Below, one piece after another: positions 33,301 through 46,171 of a stretch of DNA of 64,000 nucleotides; position 1 is the stretch's first letter; each line of letters begins with the position of its first letter. Source of the stretch: Trametes villosa (Eukaryota > Basidiomycota > Agaricomycetes > Polyporales > Polyporaceae); the NCBI GenBank assembly GCA_002964805.2, contig PUDQ02000001.1:558001-622000 (forward strand), given 5' to 3'. Both the position numbers and the translations under genes were made by a program. The notes under the pieces were generated by a model. It did not search any database. It saw nothing but the letters and a program-made list of their open reading frames with translations, and had not been told where the DNA came from.

Positions 33301-33645
33301 CGAACTGATATACATCTAAAGGTCGAACGAATGTTCGAACTGTGGGCTAATAAGTGGATCACTCTCGACAAGAAGGGTAACCCGAAGCGCATTCCACAGC
33401 TGAACCCTCACACCGGCAACGTGAGCCTCTACACTACGGACTTCCGCGAGGAGACCTGGGCCGAGAGCACCAACGATGCGGCGGCGGCGGCGGCGTCGCA
33501 GTTTGCGCCCGGCCGCAGGGTGTCTCTTCTTGAAGACGCGCGTTGCTTCACGTCCAACCCGCGTCGCGCAGTCACCAAACGCCGCGCTGCAGGGCGGAGC
33601 ATGCGTACTCCTTTCGTCGACAACCCTAAGCCTGCTGCCGCGTAG
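30343..33645 (+). CDS. hypothetical protein, member 2 of a tandem paralogous pair
   Basis: Start MAPSPRKTRSSSSSIRSAAA. The first ~450 residues are low-complexity: Ala/Lys-rich with coiled-coil character (KKQSKKDKAAAKRQQAAEDV), a PEPKPKPKPR run at 31370-31410, and an AAAREKAAAAREK tandem repeat at about 31920-32060. An acidic Asp/Ser segment follows. The conserved C-terminal module starts at about 32660: VRSFVPTLLKYQGT, DIVQMIWDVIIGDIWPH, intron, LLYEWRKNIGHAAGRIVEAF, intron, RSRFVLPVIAVHLDQIEGAV and PVPGLYKDADEEEWPIGGIG, intron, FELWANKWITLDKKGNPKRI. Stop TAG at 33645. Block order and introns match the upstream gene, but identity is low, so the duplication is not recent. Function unknown. Confidence 0.72.
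31915..32065 (+). repeat. Ala-Lys-Glu coding tandem repeat
   Basis: Near-identical 21-bp units encode a seven-residue AREKAAA pattern several times, inside the second paralogous orphan gene. The product should be a continuous charged helix. Confidence 0.7.
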
Positions 33646-34683
33646 ATGTCCGCCGTCTGTGAGTCTGACAATCTACGCTCCCCGCTTTACACTAACGCTT
33701 ACATTTTTGATAGTTCAACGTCCCTCCTTACTCACCCTTGGCCTGCAAACTGGTGCCTCGGGCAGCTGCGGGCGACATCTCCGTCTTGGGCCTCTTGCAT
33801 GGCCGACTCCCACACCGCTCCTTGTAGCATAATCCGAGTTTGCGCGCACCGGTAACCCCTGCTTATCCGTATCACCTTGCTGATCACTTGTATCCTGTTC
33901 ATATCGCATCCTTCGCCGCTCCCTTCATGCATACCGCTGTTTATCGCTTCCGTACGTCTCGCATCTACTCCATATCATATCGTCTCCAGTCCTTGTGGAT
34001 CTCACCAGCACACGTCTCGCTCCCCGGTCTCTCGCTAATTCTGAATCCACCCACGTTACTGCACTCCTGATACGCCCTGCTCGCCTGCTATCGTACATAT
34101 TGTGACCTGCTGCATCTGCACGCATCTGTAGATTTGGTATTACTGCTATAATCTGTTCTTGATCTGTACATCCTGAGTGCACTGGTGGTGTTCGGCGCCA
34201 TCTGACCGTCTGCACGTTCAGCCATCTGATCGTCTGCGCGTTCGGCCATCTGACCGTCTACACGTCCTGAAAGCTGCTGGCCTTCCTGAGACTCTGATAC
34301 TTTCTGCTGTGCTGCCTCCGCTGAGGCAACTGGGTCGTTCTGCTGGCGCACTGACTGAACTGACCGATCTCGCCGCTCCGGGATAGCGGGCGATCTGGGA
34401 CGACCTGCCTCGTACCTGGGGCGATCTGTGCGATCTGAGAGTGATGAACCCTGCAGGGCTGCAACGCTCTGCGGAGCTGACTCGGGACGAACCGATCAGG
34501 CTAGTACCCTGCATCGCAGATCATCACAGATCCGGAGCAGGGCAGGGATTGTCTGACGATCTGAGTAATCGCAAAATTTTGGGCTCCTCACGCTAGCAGA
34601 CGGTCAGGTGTATTCAGACGCTCGCAGACCCGAACAGCGCTCCCCGGATTTTCCTGATGTGGGACTAGGGTGGGAAAAAAGGA
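33646..34683. other. intergenic region with short tandem repeats
   Basis: About 1 kb between the second orphan gene and tRNA-Thr. It is rich in ATCTG/CTGATC words, especially from 34080 to 34560, and contains one 24-bp triplicate (separate entry). No gene seen. Confidence 0.45.
34197..34268. repeat. 24-bp tandem repeat, three units
   Basis: Three consecutive units beginning GCCATCTGAYCGTCT at 34197, 34221 and 34245. Small minisatellite in intergenic DNA. Confidence 0.8.
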
Positions 34684-34771
34684 TTCCCACTAGCCGACTT
34701 GAACGACTGACCTCGTCATCTCGTATCCTGATGGTACTAGTGACGCGCTCTACCAGCTGAGCTAAGCGGGA
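34684..34771 (-). tRNA. tRNA-Thr (anticodon AGT) with a 15-nt intron
   Basis: Reverse strand folds into a full cloverleaf. Acceptor stem TCCCGCT/AGTGGGA has one G-U pair, with discriminator A. D arm GCTC-AGCTGGTA-GAGC, anticodon stem CGTCA/TGACG with loop CTAGTAA (anticodon AGT), variable AGGTC, and T arm AGTCG-TTCAAGT-CGGCT. The intron, CCATCAGGATACGAG, lies at 34720-34734 after position 37. Mature length is 73 nt. Confidence 0.95.
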
Positions 34772-34828
34772 GATGTTAAGCAGTAACCCCTTAGCACTAT
34801 GTCAGTTTTGTGCTTTAACCAACGCGCG

Positions 34829-34874
34829 ACGCGTCGGAGCCTGCCCTGAGGCTCATTTGTGGCTCGCGACGCGT
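34829..34874 (+). promoter_or_regulatory. pair of MluI cell-cycle boxes upstream of MCM5
   Basis: ACGCGT occurs at 34829-34834 and 34869-34874, exactly 40 bp apart, each in the same CGCGACGCGTCG context, 80-125 bp before the MCM5 start codon. ACGCGT is the core site of the MBF (Mbp1/Swi6-type) factor that drives G1/S genes in yeasts. A third copy sits in intron 1 at 35115-35120. Confidence 0.75.
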
Positions 34875-34953
34875 CGAGTTGGGCCTTGCTCTCCCTCAGC
34901 CTGGCCGTGTCTCATCCTCTCCCCCTCCTCTCTCTGCTTACCCTCACTTCAAA

Positions 34954-37811
<2,858 letters not shown>

Positions 37812-38272
37812 CGTGTTCATTCTGTTATCCGCGCCTGTTGTCCTGGTTTTCCGTTCGCTCTCCTCGCGGTGTAGATTATCATGTAGCAGTATATTAGCGC
37901 TCTGCGTAATGTATGTTGTATCTCGTACACGCAGCCTGTCGCGCGTGCAGTATGCTGCTCAGCGGAGCTTGGTAGTTGAGCAGTCCCGCCCTGTTCTAGC
38001 ATGTCTTGCGCTGTATCATACAGCGGTACCGGCGGGGAGTAGCGCGCTGTCCAGTTCTGCACGGGTCAAGGCCGTGGTGAGGGTGTCCGTCCATGACAGT
38101 CCGGCGAAGCATCCAACAACGTGCGCAACCACTAGCTATTCTAGTCGATAGTCCGTGGAGCTTGCACATTCGGGTCGAGCGTCCTCGGCGGGAAGTTCTC
38201 CAGCGGTTCCCTACACCCGCCCTCAGCTGCAGCCCCACCTCATAACGCGCAACACAGAGCAGAGCAGGCCAC
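37812..38272. other. convergent intergenic region between MCM5 and the EMI1-like gene
   Basis: About 460 bp holding the 3' ends of two convergent genes. No other feature seen. Confidence 0.4.
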
Positions 38273-38668
38273 TCACGTTCTGACGTCCCACACATCCTCG
38301 CTGCTCTTCGCCGCGCGCCGGCGCGCCCACCACTCCGCACGCCGCCGGATCCACAGGTCGCGCTTCTCCTCGGGGTGCACGCCCTTGAGGCTCATGCAGA
38401 ACTTGAACTCGTCCAGCTTCGCCGTGCACGCCGCCATCTCGCCGTACCGGTACAGCGACCGCGCCTGCGAGCTTATCACTGTCCGAACGGTTGCCTGTCA
38501 GCGCGCAACTGTGCGGGGGTTGGACAGGAGGAGCGCACCGTTGCAGAGGAGGAAGTCATCGAAGAGCTTCATGCATCCGGGAACGTCCTCCGGGGTCGGA
38601 TGCACCTTACGCAGGTACTCTTCTTCTTGCCTGATGAGCTCCGGGTTCAGGGGCTCCTCATTGGCCAT
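38273..38668 (-). CDS. EMI1: EMI1-like twin CX9C protein (DUF3128)
   Basis: Small protein of about 111 residues. The ATG at 38668 gives MANEEPLNPELIRQEEEYLR, and an intron with donor CAACG|GTGCGC joins to VISSQARSLYRYGEMAACTA. Two CX9C motifs are visible: CMKLFDDFLLC in exon 1 and CTAKLDEFKFC in exon 2, the twin arrangement of proteins imported into the mitochondrial intermembrane space by Mia40. The SLYRYGE and FKFCMSLKGVHPEEKRDLW segments match the DUF3128 family, which includes yeast Emi1. Stop TGA at 38273; a GTGAGT donor overlapping the stop leaves a small chance of a further exon. Biochemical role is unclear. Confidence 0.82.
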
Positions 38669-38838
38669 GGCTAACGCGTGGTCCGTCTAAGAGACCGTAT
38701 GAGCACTCCGAGTAGTGGGACCGTCGTGGTCGGGATGTAAGGGACTTACCTGAGTGCTTCAACACCGTACAGCAGCATGCAGTGACGTCGGAGGAGCGTG
38801 TTACCGGTGATATACGCGTGCACCAGTTCGAAGATATC

Positions 38839-38922
38839 GCCCGCCTAGCTCAATCGGATAGAGCGTCAGACTCTTACTAGCGGGTGATCTGAAGGCTGCG
38901 AGTTCGACCCTCGCGGTGGGCT
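38839..38922 (+). tRNA. tRNA-Lys (anticodon CTT) with a 10-nt intron
   Basis: Full cloverleaf on the plus strand: acceptor GCCCGCC/GGTGGGC with discriminator T, D arm GCTC-AATCGGATA-GAGC, anticodon stem TCAGA/TCTGA with loop CTCTTAA (anticodon CTT), variable AGGCT, T arm GCGAG-TTCGACC-CTCGC. The intron CTAGCGGGTG lies at 38877-38886. Mature length is 74 nt. Confidence 0.95.
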
Positions 38923-39269
38923 AATGGTTTTGTTTTTGTGAGCCGTATTCACTTTTTACCTGCCTTGCACCGTTGTGACGATTTTTGCGAGGCGACGATG
39001 CAAGAACCTGCCGACGTGATGAGATCTGCAGAGATTTATCAGCCCACCGCGAGGGGAGAACAAGAGGACATGGTTGGGACATGGGGACACGGCTGAGTAT
39101 TCGACGAAGCTGAAGACACGGATACGAAGGTCTCAACGGCATTGCAATGACCAAGGAACGAAGCTTGATATGTGCGTTTCGATTGAAATGTATGATACAA
39201 CAGTGGTAAGTTTACAATATGGTACAAGTGCGGTTTCTTCATGCTACACTCGCGAAATGACGACAACGC
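38923..39269. other. intergenic region between tRNA-Lys and the catalase gene
   Basis: About 350 bp containing the tRNA terminator region (a TTTTGTTTTTG run directly after it) and the catalase 3' end. No gene seen. Confidence 0.45.
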
Positions 39270-42015
39270 TCAGAACGCGACCTTCGACACCAGACCATCC
39301 GACTCGCGCTCCCACGCGCGGTGCTTGCTGAGCTCGTACGCGAAGTTGGAGACGAAGCCCTTCTCGCTCTGCTTGATCGTGAGCGTGTCGGCGATCGCGG
39401 AGCCAGCGTCGTATTTGCCCGTGGTGACGACACCGTACGAGGTGACGACGTTGTCGCTGTCGAGGTCGGTGGCGAGCTGAACGCCCGGCAGCTGAACAGC
39501 TTCGCGGAGGAACGCAACACCTTTAACCATATTAGTGAGTACGGCGTAAACGCGATCAGGAGTATGCACAACTCACCCTCTCCCAGAGCACCGATGGCCT
39601 TGCAGTGGCCGAAGGCTTCCCGGACCCAGTGGATGGTACGCCCGGACTCCGCGAGAGCCTGAGCGTGCTTCGCGCCGCTGGGGATGATGATAGCGTCGAA
39701 CATCGTGCTGCGCTGGCCCTCGTAGTGGTGGTCGGAGCTGTAGCCCTTCCCGGAACCGACCTCCTCGCCGGCGGGGTACACGGGGCCGCGACGGGGACCG
39801 ATGATCCAGGTAGTCGCCTGACCCGCCTTGAACGCAGCGCGGAGAGCCTGGACCTCCGCGTAGTTGAAGCCGTCGGCGAGCAGGATGGCGATCCTGCGGG
39901 ACTTGATGGTCGGCTCCTTCGGCGCGAAGGCAAGCTGGGACAGGCGAGACGAGGAACGGCCGGGGTTCTCGCGCAGAGGTTTCTCTGGCACGACACCGTC
40001 GACATTGATCGCGACCTGCTTCGCGAGGTCGAAGTCGATGTTGTTCAGGAGCTTCGTGTACGTCTCGTACACGACGGGGTCGTCGCAGTGGCTGAGCTCG
40101 AACGACAAGGCTGACACCACGTGTGCCTTCTCGTAGTCGGTCAGAGAGTTGTAGAAGAGCTGTGCCTGGTTGTAGTGCTCCTGGAACTTCGGGCTGCGCA
40201 AGCGCTGCTTGATCGCCTGGATCTTCTGAGGGTACCTGCAGCAGCGGTTAGAGTGGAGGAAACACGCTGAACCACTTCGCTACGTACTCGGAGTATCCTC
40301 CTTCAGCGGGGGGCACGGGGCCGCCAACCTGGTGGCGGTTAGGCCAGTAGTTGAGGTCCTTAGTGATCTTGTGCTGCAGGGCGCCGTCGCGGTGGTGGTT
40401 GAGGACAGGGCATACGGGACGGTTGATGGGGAGCTGCTGCCAGTTCACGCCCAAGCGGGAGATCTGAGTGTCGAAGTACGAGAAGTTGCGCCCCTGGAGA
40501 AGAGGGTCGTCGCTGAACCCGATGCCGGGAACGACATGCGCGGTACAGAACGCGACCTGCTCGGTCTCGGGGAAGTACTCGTCGACGGTGCGGTTAAGGA
40601 CCATCTCTCCGATGATCTCGACAGGGACCAGCTCCTCCGGCCAGACCTTCGTCGCGTCCAGGATGTCGAAGTCGAAGTCGTTCTCCTTGGCCTCGGGGAT
40701 AACCTGGATACCGAAGAACCACTTGGGGAAGGCACCAGTAGAGATAGCCTCCTCGAGGTCCTTACGATGGAAATCTACAACAAGATTGTCACCGGTTGTG
40801 GAAATTAATGCAAGGAAGACCGCATACCTGGGTCTTGTCCTCCGATCTTCAAGGCTTCGTCCCACATAAGACTGTGGACGCCAAGCTCAGGAATCCAGTG
40901 GAACTTGACGAAGAAGCGCTCTCCTGCCGCGTTGATGAGGGTGACTGGATTCCCATCTCAGTCATTATCGTGTACAACAGCGAAGCTCTCGGAGCACTTA
41001 CATGTGTTGACTCCGAACCCTTGCATCATGCGGTAAGAGCGAGGAATGGCTCGATCGGACATTGCCCACATGACCATATGCGCGGCTGAAGGGGAATCAT
41101 GCGTGAATGGAGGTACAATAAGCGAAGGAGAGGCGGCGTACATTCGGGTTGGAGGCCAACGAAGTCCCAGAAGTTATTGTGTGCAGACTGGCCTTGAGGC
41201 ACCTCGTTGTGCGGCTCAGGTTTTACTGCGTGGATTACGTCTGGGAACTTGATGGCGTCTTGGATGAAGAAGACAGGAATGTTGTTTCCAACCAAGTCCC
41301 AGTTGCCCTCATCTGTGTAGAATTTGGTGGCAAACCCGCGGACGTCACGGACGGTATCCTAGAGAACGAGATGAGTTGACGGGAGTGATGGCCGAGCAGC
41401 CTCACTCACAGCGCTGCCTCGGGAGCCCTGCACGGTACTGAAACGGACGAAGGTAGAGGTAATGCGGGATGCGTCGGTCAGGACGGGTGCGGACGTGTAC
41501 TTGGATGCCCTATCATCGTAGACCTACGTGCGCCAATGCCAATCATCGTGAGCGTGCATTTAACATAACCGGCGCGACGCAAACACACCTTGAAGTATCC
41601 GTGGGCACCCGCGCCACGGGCATGGACGACGCGCTCTGGGATACGTTCATGGTCGAAACGCATGATCTTCTCCCGTGCAATCTGAGAGGGGTGACGTGAT
41701 GAGCATCACACCATAGCGCGTAACGTGAAATGAATAGGCATACCTGGTCCTCGAGCAGCGCGGGTCCAGGACGCGAGCCATTCGAAGCTTGGAGCCTGCA
41801 TTACAGAAGCGTTGAGCAACCCGCGCGCCGAAGACGAAGCGCAACTGAGCGTACCAGTTGTCGGTGTCGGATATGAAGACACCATGATCGGTTGTGAGGC
41901 CCTTCGTGGGCTTCTTCGCGGGGTCGACGACCTGCTTCTGGAGGTCGGCGACCTTTGCGGTTTGGCCGGTAGCGGAGACGAAAGCCTGCTTGACAGACCC
42001 AATAGCGGAGGACAT
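39270..42015 (-). CDS. large-subunit catalase with C-terminal DJ-1/PfpI-like domain
   Basis: Heme enzyme breaking down hydrogen peroxide. The ATG at 42015 gives [20 protein letters not shown]; the next exon reads [20 protein letters not shown]. The catalase core has the distal-His motif [38 protein letters not shown], the catalytic Asn in [18 protein letters not shown], and the proximal-Tyr motif [19 protein letters not shown]. Beyond the core, [20 protein letters not shown] starts the flavodoxin/PfpI-like domain typical of large (clade 2) catalases, ending [10 protein letters not shown] and TGA at 39270. No N-terminal secretion signal is obvious, so it is probably cytosolic or peroxisomal. 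At least seven exons; all key residues are present. Confidence 0.95.
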
Positions 42016-42070
42016 GTTGGCGAGCGGCGGGGCGAGTGAGTAATGCAGCTGCTCGCCATGGCGGGCGCGG

Positions 42071-42078
42071 TATATATA
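42071..42078 (-). promoter_or_regulatory. TATA box of the catalase gene
   Basis: TATATATA lies 56-63 bp upstream of the catalase ATG, in the reading direction of the gene. A strong TATA element fits a stress-inducible gene. Confidence 0.6.
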
Positions 42079-44952
42079 CTTGGAGAGGGAGGAGAGCGTC
42101 GCAAACGCAGGCCCGGCGCGACGTCACTGCCCGATCACTCTGACGGAGTGTGCGCCCGATTTGGCAGGCAAGTTCGTTCGCGACCCGTGCGGAGCCACTT
42201 GTCGCGGCCTCCCTCTGATGAGACGCGCATTCCATCGTGCTCCTCATCATTTACGCCGCTCCCCATTGGCTGCTCCGCGTCATCCTCGCCCCCCGGCACC
42301 GAGTAGACACGGCCACCGAGGATCCCCTTCCTACGCGGTTCCTCCTCTTCTCCCTCTCCGTTATTTCGCCTTTCGGGGTCGGAGGACAAGGCTCACATAC
42401 AGCTTCTCTGTGCAAGCTCACCGTCTCATGGCCGCGATATGCAGCTGCGCAAGATCACAAGTCGTACAAAAATTCCGACTATTGACGGGCAACAGTTATT
42501 CCGGTTCTACTCAGCGAGCTCCTCCAAGTTTAGTCGGCCGTCGTGGGTCCAGATCCCACCAGGCAGGTAGATACGCCGAACACTCCAGATCCTTGGACCG
42601 CGATGACGACAAGCAGACGGAACGGCGGCGCCCTCACGCAGGAACCGATGGATAGAAGCAGGTTCGAGGACCGCGTCGCGCGCCATCGCCTGCGCAAATT
42701 ACTACGCCAGTCACGTGTCGCGGAACAGAATGCCGCCTCCGCGTTGACAAACCCTGCGGGCCGTCTTGCGCTCTATCGACGTGCGCGTAGCCAGTCCGGG
42801 AGCCAGGAAAATCACCGCGCCGCCCGAGCCGCGTTCAAGTGACATCAACATTCGATTCTTTGCCACAGCGCGCGCCGGTACAAGCTCTACACCCAGGCGT
42901 TGTCGGCGACACCGGCGGCCAAGTGTCATATGGGTAAGCAGTTATTCCTGTTTCCCGTGCTCGGACCTGCGAGATCGTCGTCAATATTCCTTGGGTTTGT
43001 AGCGTGTCGAGAACACTGAGGGGCCCCCAAAGAAGCCGCACTTGAGCCGCATCAGCGAGCCGTGCGCGGATCCCGCTACCCTTGAGCTTGAACTGCAAGA
43101 GCTTTTCCGCATCAGGCGTGTGAGCTAGAAGAATCTGTCACTGTGGGCCGAATAGAAAGCATGCGCCCCTGAGGCCAGCCGGCGTACAACTCGCATCCAG
43201 CACTCGAAGTCGACCCTGGACTAGCAGGAAACCGCGGGCTTCCCAGCGAGCGCGGAGTCCGTGTTCGATTGCTATTTGAATCCACGCTCCTCGATCCCGC
43301 GTGGTCCGCGTCCCCACACTGAAGCCCATGGCGTCGGCGACCACACGTCCTTTCGAAGACCGCTCAAATAGAGTGCTTCCTGCAAACACACGCTGCGCCC
43401 GGTCCACCTTGCCTGCCTGCGCGGCCAGCACCTCTCAGAGCAATACACTCTCATACATCTCAGCATACAGCGAAGCCTGTCATCGATCCATCTATTGCGG
43501 ACACTGTTGGTGGTGCGCCACCGCCCCCCTCCCGCACGCCGCACGCAGGACAGGGCGCAGCACTTCGCTTCTGTACCGCTCGCACTTGCCAGGTGCGCAC
43601 CGCGCCCACAACGCCAGTGCGTCGATCCCTGCAGAACACGCCCCGGCGATCACTCGGGTGCATTCCCAGTCCGCCGCCCACGCCCCGGCAGGGAATCAGG
43701 GATCCGCGGTCGCGACCGCCCCTCCGCTCCGTCTGCTGCCCGGCTCCGGCGTCCGTCCGCGCGGGGACCTGGCCTGACCCGCGGAGCGCCGGCGCTTCCC
43801 TCGCGCTCCGTCCACATGGACCCACACTTCGCGTCCCCCTGTTCCCCCTGGTTCCCCCTGCCGGGGGAGAGGCTCGAGGAGCCGCGGGCAGGACGGGGAG
43901 ATGGGGGCGATGGAGGAGGGATTATGTCAGGGCCCATGGGAGGTGGAGGTACCGTTTAGGCAATGGGCGGCGCCGTCCATGTTCGCGTTGTTGGAGAAGA
44001 CATACGGCTGCGTGAACTCGACTGGGGATATGTTGCGATCGTGCACGCCGCTGGACGCCGTCAGGTGCGCCGCTGGATACCGGGCGCGCCCACCGTGATC
44101 TGCAGCACAGTCTGCGAGGGATGATGTTACTTTTAGAGGGAGCCTGGAGGGGTGCGCGACGGATCAGCGGAGAAAGTATGTCGGCTCGCCGAGGGCGGCG
44201 TACCTGTCGATGTCGATCCATCGTGCTATGTGCCCTGGTGGGTCCTCGAGCTCTGTTCGGGGAGGGCTTGCGTTTACGCGGCGCAGCGCTTCTCCGAGCC
44301 AAACTAAGCCCTACGGTCCGCGGCGCGGGGGAGGGAACGAGCGATCGGAGCAGCTGCAGCACAAGTCTATATTCACGTCTGCGTCTGTGTAGAAACAACA
44401 TATAAATATCCCGGGCGAGTTTCCAAATCGTGTAGACGTAGTGTGAAATCGTAGGGCGTACTCGAGACCACAGCCCACGGCGAGTTCGGGAAGTATACAT
44501 TTAAGATAGCGAGCGACGTATACAAGACAAAAATAAACGGAGAAGGAAGGTACGTAGAGAGTAGAGCGAGGAGGGGAAATCGAGCGGGTCGGAGACGTTG
44601 AGAGGGGGGAGTGCATAGAGGGTTGCCATACATCAATCAGAAGCTCGATGGGAAGGCAGAGGGGAGGGGGGACATTCGACGGCGCCTGTACACCTAGCAA
44701 CGGGACATGAACGGAACTGAGACCCAGTCGACGATACACAAACGCGCGCCGAACATCATCGTCGTCACGATGTAGAGCATACCCAGGAGCAAACGACGTT
44801 GAGGACAACGTATGGAATCTCTACACCGCTAGACGGACGTGATTGTTGCCAAGCGCTATAACGGGAGATGAGCAGGTGTCCAAAGGGAGAGACGCCAAAA
44901 TGTACGTACGCAAACCATAGGGGGAGCGAAACGCATGCACAAACGAGGTCAT
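42079..44952. other. gene-poor region upstream of catalase
   Basis: About 2.9 kb with only short, unconserved open frames on both strands. It includes the 3' flank of the C2H2 factor gene at its right end. No RNA gene or repeat recognised. Confidence 0.4.
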
Positions 44953-46171
44953 TTACTTGACGTCGTCGCACTCGCAGCCCTTCTCCTTGCCCTTGCCGAC
45001 CCAGCTACGGCCGCACTGCTCGCACCAGGAGCGATGGCCGTTATCGACGCCGATGGAGCGGCCAGAGTTCGACGTCAGAGACGCGACGGACTCAGTGCGG
45101 TGGATGGAGACCATATGACGAGTAAGATCGTGCTTCCGGCTGAACGACCGGCCGCAAGACTTGTGGTGGCAAGCGTAGGGCTTGAGGCGGTTGGGGTCGT
45201 GGGTCTGGATGTGCGTCTTGAGATTATACGCACGGGCAAAGGCTGTAACAAACCGGTTAGCAACGGGCAAACAAAAAGGCGATAGCGGAACAATTACCTC
45301 TGGGGCACGACGGGCACTGGTACTTCCTCTTCGGGTCCTCGTGCATGGTGTCGAGCTTCGTGCGCTGCGCGGCGAGAGAGGGGTGCGACACGCCGGACAG
45401 CTGCGGCGAGACACTCGAGTTCGAGCGGACGTGCTGCTGGTGGACCATCCTGGCGCCGGTGTACTTGTTGATCTGCACCTGCGCCTGCGGATAGTAGTCG
45501 GACGCAGCAGAAGTGCCGAGGCGGACCTGCTGCGGCTGCGCAGGCTCGTAGTCTGAAAAGGAGCCGCGAGGCGACGAGTACGGAGGGGAGTACTGGGAGA
45601 TGTTGGGCACGCTGCCGGGGGAGCTACGGATGGAGGGGGAAGACGGGAGGGCCCCGAAAGAGTTGGGGTCCTCGGGCATGCCCATGCGCTGGAAGTCCAT
45701 GTCGAGTTGCTCTTGGGTGAGGGAGTAGACGCTCGAGGGGTAGTTGTTCGTGGGAGACTGGGCGTTGGCGTTGAAGTTGTAGTAGCTTTCAGAACGGCTG
45801 GAGATACTGTCGTTGTAGACAGAATCATAACCCGACACCGACTCAGACGAGACGGTGAAGGAGGAGGGGGGACCGAAGACAGGCGTCGCCGGGCGGTAGA
45901 AGGTAAAGTCGGCGGTGTCGACGGGGAGGAGGCTCAGCTCTGCGTCGAAGGCGGCGAGAGAGTTATCTAGTTCGAGCTCGAACTGGTCAGGGTGAGGAGC
46001 GACGACGTCTAGGCCGGCTTGGGAGTAGTTGAAGAAGTCGAAGGACTGCTTCTGGTTCTCGCCGTTGTCGAGTGCTATGGTGGGAGGGGCTGCGGTTTCG
46101 ACCTTGTGGTAGGCGGCAGGCTCGAAGGCAGCGGACTGGGGATAGAACTGGGCGAAAGTGGGGTCGGACAT
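44953..46171 (-). CDS. C2H2 zinc-finger transcription factor, Crz1-like
   Basis: Two exons, 46171-45298 and 45242-44953, joined in phase (donor GTAATT, acceptor ACAG), giving about 387 residues. It starts MSDPTFAQFYPQSAAFEPAA. The first 280 residues are Ser/Pro/Tyr/Gln-rich and probably disordered activation sequence. Two fingers follow: YQCPSCPRAFARAYNLKTH and YACHHKSCGRSFSRKHDLTR with its His pair. The finger pair and the RAYNLKTHIQTH linker resemble calcineurin-responsive Crz1-type factors, but no clear PxIxIT docking motif was identified, so this is a class-level match. The C-terminus has four Cys (WCEQCGRSW ... GCECDDVK) that could bind a third metal. It is flanked by long gene-free stretches, fitting a complex promoter. 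Confidence 0.8.

Noticed and set aside
42536..42575. tRNA-like T arm (GTGGG-TCCAGAT-CCCAC)
   Set aside because: No matching A box, D arm or anticodon stem lies upstream at the right distance, so it is probably chance.
42603..42842. Open frame of 79 codons (MTTSRRNGGALTQ...)
   Set aside because: Arg-rich chance frame without homology, promoter or splice support.
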